NCBI GenBank assembly: GCA_964057225.1
Contig: OZ059897.1
Span: forward strand, 16,368,001 to 16,432,000
Direction: 5' to 3'
Length of the DNA: 64,000 nucleotides
Source: Auanema rhodensis
Lineage: Eukaryota; Nematoda; Chromadorea; Rhabditida; Rhabditidae
Shown: positions 54,303 through 64,000 of the stretch, piece after piece
Layout: each line of letters begins with the position of its first letter
How positions within the stretch are numbered: the stretch's first letter is position 1
Translations under genes and position numbers: made by a program
The notes under the pieces: generated by a model
Told to the model about the DNA's origin: nothing
The model's input: the letters and a program-made list of their open reading frames with translations, nothing else
Database searches by the model: none

Positions 54303-56436
54303 TTAATTTAGAAGCTTACTGATAACAAACTATTGATACAACATTTTGTAATTCGTAATTTTATCAATGATATGAATGAATATACTATAATACATATTTT
54401 ATTTGCTTATATCACTTTATATAATGTATACACATCGATATATCATGTTTTATAAAAATAAACATATAATAATTGTATCATAATATAACTTAATAAATTA
54501 TTATATATTCGTACAGTATATCATTAGTTTCTTAAATATTTTGCTAATATATAATTATTTATTTTATTTATATATACATAGTGTGTGTATGTTTCACATA
54601 ATTCAACAAATATCTCGAATGTTGTCATCATTGTTTATGCAGTTCCTTTCAGAATATTATCAATAATTGTTACATTTATCCCTTCATTTTTTCTTTACTT
54701 TATAGCTAGCAGATGATCTAGAACTTGAAACAAATAGAAATTTTGACTTATCTGAAAATAAATTATTTTTATTATTAACCCTAAAGTTACATATAAACCA
54801 TCAAATATGCTTTTTCACCAAATTCAAATCATTTCTCAGTTATCTATGAACTAGAAAACGTGCATAATATCACATTCACAAAGATTTTACACACTTTTCT
54901 AGTACACAAACACCAAGAATATAATAAAATATTTAGATAAATAAAAACAGAAATGTTAGAATTAAATAAGAAAACATGTTGTACTTAAGCTATTCTCTAT
55001 ATAAGATATATTAATCTTGTATATAGAAATATAATTTTAGTAGAATAATATTGATACCGTAATATAATTATGGAATATTCAAATTATGCTCGTTAAAAAA
55101 GTAATAAATATTAGTACAAATAATAATAAAACTTAGGAGATAATCTTCTTGCGAGGATAGGTGAATGTTGATGAATCAGTATGATACCTAGTACAAAAGA
55201 TTGAGCTTTTATAGTCATCGTGGTATCTTATCATTTGGCTCCTCCCTTCTAGTTAGATAACGCATAGTGTCTAAACCACAAAGAAACTCAAAGTAATGAG
55301 CATAATGAGAATAAAAGAAAAAAAGCAGCAGAATAACGTTTAGAATCATAAGAACATGAAGAGAGAATAAACGAGAGAATGATAATGGTATGCATATAGG
55401 TTAATGGAGGGTTACTGTACAAAGCGTTTAATGATTGGATGATAAAAATAACTAATAAGGGAAAGAGAAGTTTTAGTTATTCGCGTTTTTAAAATAAAAA
55501 TAAAATATTATATATTTTTTAATATTAGTTTTTTTTAATTGTATTCATATGTATACATAAAATATTATTAAAACATCATCCAGATTAGAAATCAAGATTG
55601 AATAAATTATATAAATATTTTAAATTATAGGGTTAGATGAAATCAATCAACTATTAGAAATATTCTAAAATTATATTATATTTTTAAGAAACTGGTATTG
55701 TTTCAAAGAAACTCTCATGAAATATGAAATGTGTTATCAGAATGAATTAAATGTCTCTTCTTCAACAAAATCATTATCAGCAATTCAAAAAAAACATCTT
55801 ATGAAAAAGAGTGAAAAAAAATGAAGGAATCTAAAGAAAATTAAAAGAATAAAGATCGATTCGATGAAGAGGTGTGGAAAATTTCTAATCATTTTATTCA
55901 TAAATATTACAAAAATATCGTTTAAAAGTTTATATGTTGAACACTTATTGAATTATTTTAAATTTTTATTTAAAAATTATCTTATCATTTACCTTTAATC
56001 CAAATGAAACACAAAATGTAATTCAGTACTCTAAAAGATATATATTTGAAGATTATCAAAGCAACCAAGTGCGTATGAAAACCGATTTTAATGTCTTTCC
56101 TCTTATATGTATAGCCTCTGAATGAATGTGGTATGAATGTGTTCTGAAGATGTGTGTACATGAGGCTCACCTTCAAAAAGAAATAGATGAATCATATATA
56201 TTCAAACATAGTCTTCATAAGAAAACCATCACTCTTCTTCGTTCATTTATACTTTTAAAAAAAATTTTTCGAACACATACCCTATAAATTTCTCTTGTGT
56301 CATAAGTTTGCAAAAGCTTTCAGCTTAAATTTTACACGTGTATGGAGAATACCCATCTTTATTAAGACAAAAGATCATTAAAACAATAAATTAGTAATTA
56401 CAGGCAAAGCTTTTTCCTATCATAAATTCTGAAGAT
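54303..56436. other. 2.1-kb AT-rich spacer
   Basis: Between the small membrane protein gene and clpP (convergent). Candidate poly(A) signals (aataaa) occur near 54459. No exon or RNA gene is recognised; the open frame 55985-56176 is not supported. Confidence 0.5.
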
Positions 56437-57863
56437 CTATTCTGAAGGCATTGATCCAGCATGAGACTCAATTTTATCAATGAGACCGAAAGCAAGAGCT
56501 TCTTTGGAGCTTAAGAACTTATCTCTGTCGAGGCTTGATTGAATAACCTTAAAGCAACTATTTACTGTTTGATCGGGGTTAGAAAGATACTTCATAAGTT
56601 TGACCAGTGTGATGAACATAAATTTCATTCGTCCTTTTTTTCAACCGAGCTATTTCTTCAGCTCTGATCAATATATCTGAGCAGGTTCCCTGAACATTTA
56701 AACTTTAATCTTTGCAAAGAATCTTAATTCATTTTATAAAATTTTCATATCATAAATACAAAGCAATATGTTGCGTTGACCATAGAAATCGATACAATTT
56801 TATCTGAGGTGCATTGGAAATCATTTACAACCTTTGAATGATAGTGGTTGAACGACAAACATTAGCAAACTGACTACTGCATGAAACTTTTCGAGAAATA
56901 GCTTACAAGATAAGCGCAAAATTAATTTTAGTACAGGAGCTTATACAGCGTAAGTACAAATTTCATCCTTATCATAAGAGTCGTAATTTATCTACCTTAA
57001 TAGGGCAAAGAAAAAATTTTTTCATTCACCTACCTGAGCTCCACCACTAGGTTGGTGAACCATAATTCGGGAGTTCGGAAGAGCTGTTCTCATTCCCTTT
57101 TCACCTGCACATAGCAGTAAGGAACCCATAGACGAAGCCTAAAATTTTAATTAGATATCTAGTAATTCTCCCAATAATTTTAAATATGAATTATTTGTCA
57201 TCAAATTGCATAATCATACAGTTTGAATGCGAAACACAAACCTGTCCAACACACCATGTAGCTACGGGAGCGGTGATCATTTGCATTGTATCATATATAG
57301 CAAGACCAGCGGTAACACTTCCTCCTGAAATTCAAAGACATCCACGAACATTTAATTCCAATCTCCCAGTTTTAAAACGTTAATCACGCATAGGTACATC
57401 AGCTCACTAATAAGCCACGGAAGATATAATGTCATTGATACTCGAAAAACTTTGAGTTGAACCGTGATAATCGTTCGAATAGATTCTATTTTAACTAATC
57501 ATTTATTTGATCCCGCCACAAACCAAAAATGAAGAGAATAATTGGTCTATTAACACACCTGGACTATTAATGTACATGTGAATGGGCTTTTTGCTGCTCT
57601 CACTCTGCAAGAAAAGCAGTTGAGCAATAATTGAAGAAGCCATAAAATCATCAACCTAGAAAATATTTTATTTCTATTCTCTCAAAAAATCTTACTGGAC
57701 TCATCAAACAGACAATTCGATCACGAAGCAATCTACTATAAATATCATAACTTCTTTCACCACGACCTTCATTGTCAATTACAAAAGGAATTGCTTTTGC
57801 TGTTGGTGTTGTGAAGAAACTCCTGGTTAGCGAACGAACGACAGGTTGTAGTTGTCTTAGCAT
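56437..57863 (-). CDS. clpp-1: Mitochondrial ClpP protease subunit
   Basis: Serine protease subunit of the mitochondrial ClpXP complex, which degrades damaged matrix proteins. Six exons: 57863-57696, 57655-57559, 57324-57242, 57138-57034, 56689-56605, 56564-56437; 221 residues. Residues 1-20 ([17 protein letters not shown]) form a good matrix-targeting presequence, so I prefer this Met over one 13 codons upstream. The catalytic Ser is in [10 protein letters not shown], His in [10 protein letters not shown] and Asp in LDRDKFLS, so the triad is complete. [15 protein letters not shown] and YINSPGGSVTAG are typical of ClpP. The last intron is only 40 nt and removes an in-frame stop, restoring [12 protein letters not shown] against the family alignment. 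The C-terminal extension after LIDK is short. The V-ATPase subunit F stop lies 276 bp upstream on the same strand, so an operon with it is conceivable but unproven. Confidence 0.95.
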
Positions 57864-58139
57864 GTTCCCAGCTTTGAAGATCAAATTTTCAACTTCACAC
57901 ATTAAAATATTCAGATAGAATGTTTAAGCAACAAAGACCAGCTAGAAACGTTGAGAGGTTAAGTTAAAATCATTTATTATACAATAAAAATTTTGTATGA
58001 AAAAATATACAGCTGTTATTCTAGAGCTATCCTATGGTTAAAGTCGTCAAATAGAAAAATATTGGAATGTAAATTAAAAACATCACAGCTACAGACGTCG
58101 AAGCAGATTGCGAATAAGTGAAATATGCAATTATGGGAT

Positions 58140-58707
58140 TTATCGGAAGTCTTCAGGATTGAAGAGACCACGTGCTCTGTTCAAAATACTGTCCTGCAAA
58201 TAAAGAAATATTTAAAATATTAAAACTATGTTAACCTTAGATGGATCGTATGGAGCTTCCTTGCTTGGAATTTCAAGAACAGCAGGGATAGAAGCAGTGT
58301 GTTGATCAACCTACATGAAATAAGTTATATATTATTATTATTATAAAAATAAAATATATGTTAAATTTGAAATCAAATGCTTCACAGTCAGTTGTATTCG
58401 GATTAATGTAAAACTCACAGCATATCTGATCATCTCAGCAATATGTTGGTTGATCAAGATGATGGCAATATCATCACGAGAGCAGAAAGATTTGAAGGCA
58501 TCCTCAATTTCTTGAACAACGGTATTTTTATCTACAATAAGATAATTGGGTTTGCGAGCCTGAAAAAAAACATATCAATCATCATAAACAGTTGAGAATA
58601 AGTTTTACCTTGTTGAGCTCTCCAATACCTCCAAGCAAAAATCCAACAACAGTATCTTCTTCGCCAATAACGGCCATGATCTTTCCTTTTCCAACAGCTC
58701 CAGCCAT
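58140..58707 (-). CDS. vha-9: V-type proton ATPase subunit F
   Basis: Subunit F of the V1 sector, part of the central rotor stalk that couples ATP hydrolysis to proton pumping across endomembranes and apical membranes. Four exons: 58707-58609, 58559-58419, 58310-58236, 58193-58140; 122 residues, the family's usual size. Diagnostic segments are [19 protein letters not shown] at the N-terminus, [17 protein letters not shown] in the Rossmann-like core and [13 protein letters not shown] near the C-terminal arm. Introns are 42-108 nt. Exonic GC is higher than its flanks, consistent with strong expression. It lies upstream of clpP on the same strand. Confidence 0.96.
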
Positions 58708-59132
58708 TCTAAAATAAGTGCTCTTAACTTATACAAGTAAATAGCATTACTTAAATAAGAAAATTAACGAGTCTTATATCGATTACAGTGAATGTTCATC
58801 AAAATGATATTTTACTTAAAAATGGTGAATATAGTTAAATTGTCATATGACAAAATATGTTGTTTAGTAATCGTAACTTCACTTTTTCAACATAAATTAT
58901 TATAAGTTACATTATATATTGAAATAATTGTAAAATTTTAGCTCAAAATAACGATCAAGAAGATAGAAAATCGAAAACCACAATCTTCGTGGCGGGACCA
59001 ATTCGTTTCCGCCCTTCAATAAGTATGATCATTGCCATATATTAAGTCATTTAATCCAGTTTTCAGCTGTGTTTTTACAATATTTCACAAAATTTGTGTA
59101 AAAAAACTTTTATTTTTAGGGTTAAAGAACTG
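58708..59132. other. Short spacer upstream of vha-9
   Basis: 425 bp, probably the vha-9 promoter. It contains a less AT-rich patch at 58970-59020 (cgtggcgggaccaattcgtttccgcc) with a CCAAT-box-like element on the plus strand. No gene seen. Confidence 0.45.
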
Positions 59133-59480
59133 CTATATATTAAAAATTGATCGATAATCCATTCTTCTTATTCGTAAAGGATATTCACTAGGTAAATCTG
59201 CGATACCAGAGCCAATATTAAGCAAAGACGATCCCTTAAAATATTAAATTTAAAAATTTCAAGAAAGATATTTTCAAACCCCAGTAAATGGCCTAATAGC
59301 CGGACTGTCATGATATGATGATCTATCAGTATATCTTCTGGTTTGTAAAAGTATAAATGATGATTGTGCTGAAGCAATAAGCGAATTTTTGAGCATAGAA
59401 ATGAAGAATACCGTACCTGGAGGAATGAAGCTGCTGACGACAACAAGAACGGCTAACTGGAGAATACATTTACGAATCAT
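59133..59480 (-). CDS. Putative secreted peptide precursor, 84 residues
   Basis: Not recognised. Three exons: 59480-59417, 59368-59280, 59234-59133, with a 48-nt GTACGG...TTCAG and a 45-nt GTTTGA...TTTAAG intron; both keep frame. Residues 1-22 are a signal peptide (MIRKCILQLAVLVVVSSF). The mature part carries two Arg-Arg pairs: one before YTDRSSYHDSP and one inside LRIRRMDYRS. Between them lies a roughly 40-residue segment including FTGGSSLLNIGSGIADLPSE. Convertase cleavage at the two pairs would free that segment, as in neuropeptide-like precursors. No C-terminal Gly for amidation precedes either pair. The last exon is also open in another phase, so the C-terminus is not certain. It is 426 bp upstream of vha-9 on the same strand. 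Confidence 0.55.
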
Positions 59481-62437
59481 CCCACTTTAATAAAAATATT
59501 TAAATCTTTATATAATTGAAAAAAAAAACGAATATCAGAAGAACAATAAGAATTTCCTAATAAGCTAAATATTAAAATTAAGCTTACAAATATAAGAATT
59601 AGGTTCTTCGATTGTAAGAAATTACATTAAATGATATAATCAATTGATATAGAGAACTATATATTATAATTATTATTTTTTCAAATGTTTATATGGAATA
59701 TATTGAGCTAATTCGTTATTATTGATATATCTAGAATTGCAGTGTTAATAAAAAAGAAAATGTATCAAATTGTAAAAAATTTAACCCAAGACGGAACAAA
59801 TACGATTCTGAGAAGTTTGAAAGATTTGTTGAACTTGAAAGAATTGTTCCATCCGGGTTAGAATGCATGACAAGCATGTATAAGCATTCTTCCTATCTGT
59901 GGCATTTGGCTAATATATGTATTTGTAACGTAATCTTTGAGGATTTCTAAAACATTTGTCTAAAAGAAAAAACATATTTTTCATATATTCGAACCGGATA
60001 TACGTTTTCGACCATAATATAAAATGTTAAGGAAAAGCTTCTGAATGAAAAAAAGTAAAAATGAAAGTTTTTGGGACTTATTCGAGACAAGCTTGAAAGA
60101 CTGATCTTGAGTAGATACATAGAAGTGATGCAATACTAAACTGTTAATCAGAAATAAGCTCAGAAATAGCACGAGATTATGAACTATTTTTGATTTTTTC
60201 GACCAAAATTGAGCGAATAAATAAAATAAAATGCTTTTTATTTGAATATCAGAAAAGTGATCTTTGTAAGTTTTAGATATTCTTTTAGAATTTATGAATA
60301 ATAAATTGAATATGATACTACGAAAATTTTTTAGCGAGGGTGGAAATAAGTATATGTACATAGGTGAGTTGAAAAGAAAAAGTTAAGAAAGAATGAAGAG
60401 AATGATACGGAGAGACAGAAAATGAAAAGCATAATCTAAGTCATAAGTCAATATAAAATATTTCTCATTAGCGGTTGATTAAGCATATTAAATAGTTTTT
60501 GAGCTAATAGATCATAGTTCGTATTGGTATAAATAATGAAAATTTATCCTTAAATGGACATATTTATTTATTATTAATTATAAAGTATTTCAAATAGCAC
60601 AACGCTAAAATGAGAGAAACATAGGAGATCAAGAATGACACATGAAATTAGAATTTCAACAATTTCAGTTTGTGATCAGTTAAAGTGTGCAACTGAATTT
60701 TGTCATCAGTGCCTTTCAAATTTTGCTTGAAGAAAGCAATGGATTTTGTTTTGAATTTTCCATTCTGGAAAATAGCTTTGTCTAAGTGATATGATGAGTA
60801 GAATTTGAGCATAAAATCGTTTTCTGGTCAAATCTTAAAACACATATTCTATTTCGTCGTTAAAATCACATCCATATCTTGTGCTGAAAAATCATCTCCT
60901 TAGAAAGAAAATAGAATGATAGAACAACTTGTGCAAAATGAAATAAGTGAAAGAAGTTGTGAGGTGAGGGCGGGGGAGATGGTGAAAGGGAAGATAAAAT
61001 AGGAAGGAGGGGGAGGAAGAGTAGGAGGTGAACGAAAAAGGAGCAGGAAAAAAAAGAAAAGATTTAAAATATAAGTAAAACCGGAGACTAGAAGAAACAA
61101 AAATTGAGAAAAAAAAAAAGGAATAAAAAAGGTAGAGCTAAGAAGAGAAAAATAACGGGAAAATAACAGAGAAAGATGGGAATGAGTGAGAGGGGGTTGA
61201 GATTGAGGAATAAGAGAGGATAACAAATCTAGCAGACACGATTAAAAAGAAAGCCCTAATCCATTAAAAGTTTAATCAAGAGAGGATAGTAAAAATCTTT
61301 GAAAACTTTTTTTCACTTTATTTATGAGCTTTTCCTGTGAACATTTCTGTTTGTTCCAACAAATAATAGAAAAAAATAGTTTTCATTCTAACTGGTCTGT
61401 TTAATGGAGTTCGAGAAGATAGAAGAAATAGTAAAAAATAGTTAATTGAATTTGTTATAATCATCAAAAGTTTGAAGAGAAGGTAAAGAAGCTGTGTACG
61501 AAAACGACTTACAGGTATCTAATACGATAAGATTATATAGAAACGTAATAAAATATTTAAAAATATATTTACATATTTTAAATATTTTTCTGGAAATAAA
61601 AAAATTGTTATTTTTATATAATTAAAGATTAAAAAAAATAATAACGAAAAAAATAGATAATTTATTCATTTAAATGACCATCATATACCACATAGTTTAC
61701 TAAACAGAGAGGGAATGAAATTAGTTTTTAAATGAAAAAAACAAATTATAAAAAATTTTAATTCTCAAAAAGAGAAGTTAGCAATCACACCGTAATTCAT
61801 AGAAGGAATGAGAAAGGTTTGAATGAAAAGCTATTCATTAGAAAAAGTATAATATGAACTGATAAGAAAAAAACAATACGAAAATAGAATAAAAAATGAA
61901 AACAGGGAAGAAATATTTCTTTTTAGTTGTCCGGACAAGGACAATCGAATCCAAGTTCGTTTCCTACTAAGCCGAATAAGTTTGAATAAAGGTTTTGTTT
62001 CAGTAATATGGTAATGAGTCGTCTGAGAACAAAACAAAAACTTTGAAGGAAGTTATAGAAGTTTTTGGCACTTGTAAGTTGAGTTCAAAAGAGAGACGGA
62101 TATCAGGTGGAATGAGGGCATAGAGAAATCAAAATAGTTTATGAATAAAATTAGAGAGATCTAATAATTATAGGCAACGGAATATATTTATATATACATG
62201 TTTTAAGTAGAATTCTTAAACATATAAAAATAAGTTTAAGAGTTTCATTATTATCTTTAGATTATTTTTCAATTTAAAGTTCCATCTTTGTTAATTATGA
62301 ATCAGCGTTAGAAAAAAACCATAGAAGATTGAGATTTGAAATTAAAATTTCAAGAAAAAAGAAAAGGACTTTTCCAAAACAAAAAATGTGAAAAGTATGT
62401 TTCTTTTACTTTTTTTCCTGAATCTATTTCATTTCCC
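59481..62437. other. 3-kb gene-poor interval with purine-rich block
   Basis: No gene is supported. Between about 60900 and 61230 the plus strand is almost entirely G and A. The minus-strand frames 59981-60361 (126 codons) and 60900-61226 arise from AT-rich and polypyrimidine composition and have no splice or family support. Probable promoter sequence of the 59133-59480 gene lies at the left. Confidence 0.5.
60920..61230 (+). repeat. Long purine-rich tract
   Basis: About 300 bp of nearly continuous purine on the plus strand (GGGAGG, GAAGAG, GGGGGAG units), interrupted by few pyrimidines. It is not a simple tandem repeat. Confidence 0.7.
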
Positions 62438-63169
62438 CTAATAAGGTCCAATATTCATCCAATCCGGTATAATCAGTGGTTGTTTACTGAAACGTTTTTC
62501 CGAAGAAGGTAATGGAAAAGAAAATGGATAATCGGATGGTGGAATCGGTCCGGATGATACGGCTCCTGATGCTCTAGCAGCCGCTGCAGCTGCTGCTGAT
62601 GATGATGGCTCCAAGAAAGTCACCTTAATTGATAAAATCAGTCGAATATAATATGATAAATAAAAAAAATAGATAAAATTTAAAAAGCTCAAAATATGAT
62701 GATTTTTTCTATGATGAAAAACTTGTTATAATCGTTTAAATCGGAAATTATTAAGACGGAAAGGGAGCATTTTGCAACTCGTTGACATTTTAGAATTTCC
62801 CGAACAGGAAGTTTAAAATTCAGAGCCCACTATTGAACTTCCCTAATAATTCTCGAAAGGCTGATCAAGGGATACATTACACATAATACAAAGATTTAAA
62901 GAAAAAAAAATGATTCTTCTTCAATATACTACATGACATTTTCATTTTGAATGAAGACATTTTTTTTTTGGATTGAGTGATTGCTGATGCAACACATCTT
63001 ATGTCCCAATATTTCATATTTGGTGTTGTTGTTCATATAAAAAAACTTTTTTTCTCAAGCTTAATTACTATAGTATAGAAAATAAGTTCTATTTAAGTGC
63101 TCATGTTCTAAGCAGAAAAATAATATTAATTAGTCATGTTAAATCATCTAGAACTATTATTTCAGATTT

Positions 63170-63212
<43 letters not shown>

Positions 63213-63459
63213 CTTTTTTTTAATTAAAAAATAGTCTTACTGGAAATGGTGAAATAGCTGGGTTGTACAAAAAGTTACTTGTATCCACGTGTGGATAAAA
63301 TGAGCGAATCAAATATAATCCATTAACTAAAAAATAAATATAATTCTATAAAATAAAATAATCTGAAAAAAAAAGAAGAAAAAGCTTATTTATTCAAATA
63401 TTACCTGAGCAGGATGAGAAGAGTATAAGCATTAAAGCTATGTTGCATATGCCTGCCAT
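62438..63459 (-). CDS. Putative secreted neuropeptide-like precursor, 108 residues
   Basis: Not recognised. Three exons: 63459-63405, 63326-63241, 62623-62438; GT/AG introns of 78 nt and 617 nt, all in frame. Residues 1-19 are a clear signal peptide (CNIALMLILFSSCS). The precursor continues with a Tyr/Phe/Pro-containing region (YPHVDTSNFLYNPAISPFP), then a poly-Ala run (AAAAAAAR) with Ser/Gly/Pro flanks. A Lys-Arg site (SSEKR) follows, leaving a 19-residue C-terminal peptide FSKQPLIIPDWMNIGPY after further trimming. A signal peptide, long spacer, single KR and a terminal peptide is a common neuropeptide layout, so this is my inference. The peptide is not amidated, since no Gly precedes a basic site. 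Start chosen as the ATG opening the signal peptide. Confidence 0.62.
63174..63205. repeat. (AT)16 microsatellite
   Basis: Perfect AT dinucleotide repeat inside the second intron of the preceding gene. Confidence 0.95.
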
Positions 63460-64000
63460 CTAAACGTGTTTCGATTAAGAGAAAGAATATATTTATTTTA
63501 AAAAATAAGAAAAAAATAAAAAGGAAAACACTAGAAAATAAAAAAAAACCAGAAGAAGTTTTATAAGTTATGCTATTTCCTTTTCTCACTATAGGTAGGC
63601 CATGATCTTTTATATATATGTATGCGGTTGAGATAAAATTTGAAATGACATCGCCTACGCTTGAAGTAGTACGATAAAAAGTTTTTTGAAACAAAAAACG
63701 TTTTTGAGCTGAATTACATACATTCTGTAAGATTCAAAATGTTGTAAAAACAAACGTTTTTCCTTTATTCTTATCAAAAAAAAAATATTGTGTTCAATTT
63801 GATTGTAGAATTTGCTGGGCTTCATTGCTAACGTTGTAAGCCTCATCAACATTATCATATTCAGTTTTATAACAATTAAATGAAGTAGAAAAAAATAGAC
63901 AAAAATAGCAAATACAAGAGAATTATGAAAAATCTCCATGAAGTGTGTCTGCTTGAACGCATAAGTGTAGGAGGAATAGCTAACTACACTTCGTATAATC
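63460..64000. other. Right edge of window
   Basis: Presumed upstream region of the precursor gene. AT-rich minus-strand open frames at 63401-63694 and 63655-63939 have no support. A gene running off the window edge cannot be excluded. Confidence 0.4.

Noticed and set aside
56437-58707. vha-9 and clpP as one operon
   Set aside because: The same strand and a 276-bp gap are compatible, but no downstream-leader or polycistronic evidence is visible.
59981-60361. 126-codon minus-strand frame, the longest unassigned one in the right third
   Set aside because: Phe/Leu/Ser/Lys-rich with no motif and no splice structure; plausible by chance in AT-rich DNA.

Overview
The window is nuclear DNA of a nematode. 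Coding blocks are recognisable animal and nematode families: lactate dehydrogenase with Gln at the specificity position, eIF5A, a nematode globin, an ionotropic-receptor-like channel, nematode chitin synthase, a DUF268 protein, mitochondrial ClpP and V-ATPase subunit F. They are cut by many very short AT-rich introns, mostly 40-60 nt, with GT...TTTCAG/TTTTAG splice sites. Intergenic DNA is very AT-rich. The genus cannot be fixed from sequence alone. The combination of AT-rich spacers, dense small introns and a single-copy style gene layout fits several nematode lineages.

Layout, left to right. 1-7 kb: ldh-1 (+), then a short convergent gene (-) for a secreted precursor built from seven Arg-rich 11-residue repeats, then eIF5A (+). 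8-18 kb: a globin (+) with a Ser/Arg-rich head and a possible first exon 5.7 kb upstream. 18.6-20.6 kb: an ionotropic-receptor-like channel (+). 21.1-23.2 kb: a secreted M14 zinc carboxypeptidase (-). 26.3-28 kb: a SUV39-type SET methyltransferase (-), divergent from a large chitin synthase gene (+, 28.6-42.4 kb). Chitin synthase has at least three alternative 5' ends that all splice in frame to the exon at 34112. 44.4-45.2 kb: a secreted coiled-coil/Asn-rich protein of unknown role (+). 45.7-47.1 kb: a DUF268 protein (+). 47.7-49.4 kb: a ZIP zinc transporter (-). 51.5-52.4 kb: a Ly6-like protein (-). 53.6-54.3 kb: a small one-helix membrane protein (+). 56.4-58.7 kb: clpP and V-ATPase subunit F, both (-). 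59.1-59.5 and 62.4-63.5 kb: two short secreted-peptide precursors (-).

Most genes are unrelated housekeeping or nematode-specific functions, and I see no convincing operon. The most interesting content is three small multi-exon precursors. Each joins a signal peptide to a body with dibasic processing sites, and each is visible only after splicing in frame. The alternative-promoter design of the chitin synthase gene is the other main point. Exon coordinates were derived by hand from splice consensus, reading-frame continuity and family similarity. The exon sums were checked to be multiples of three. No similarity search was run.
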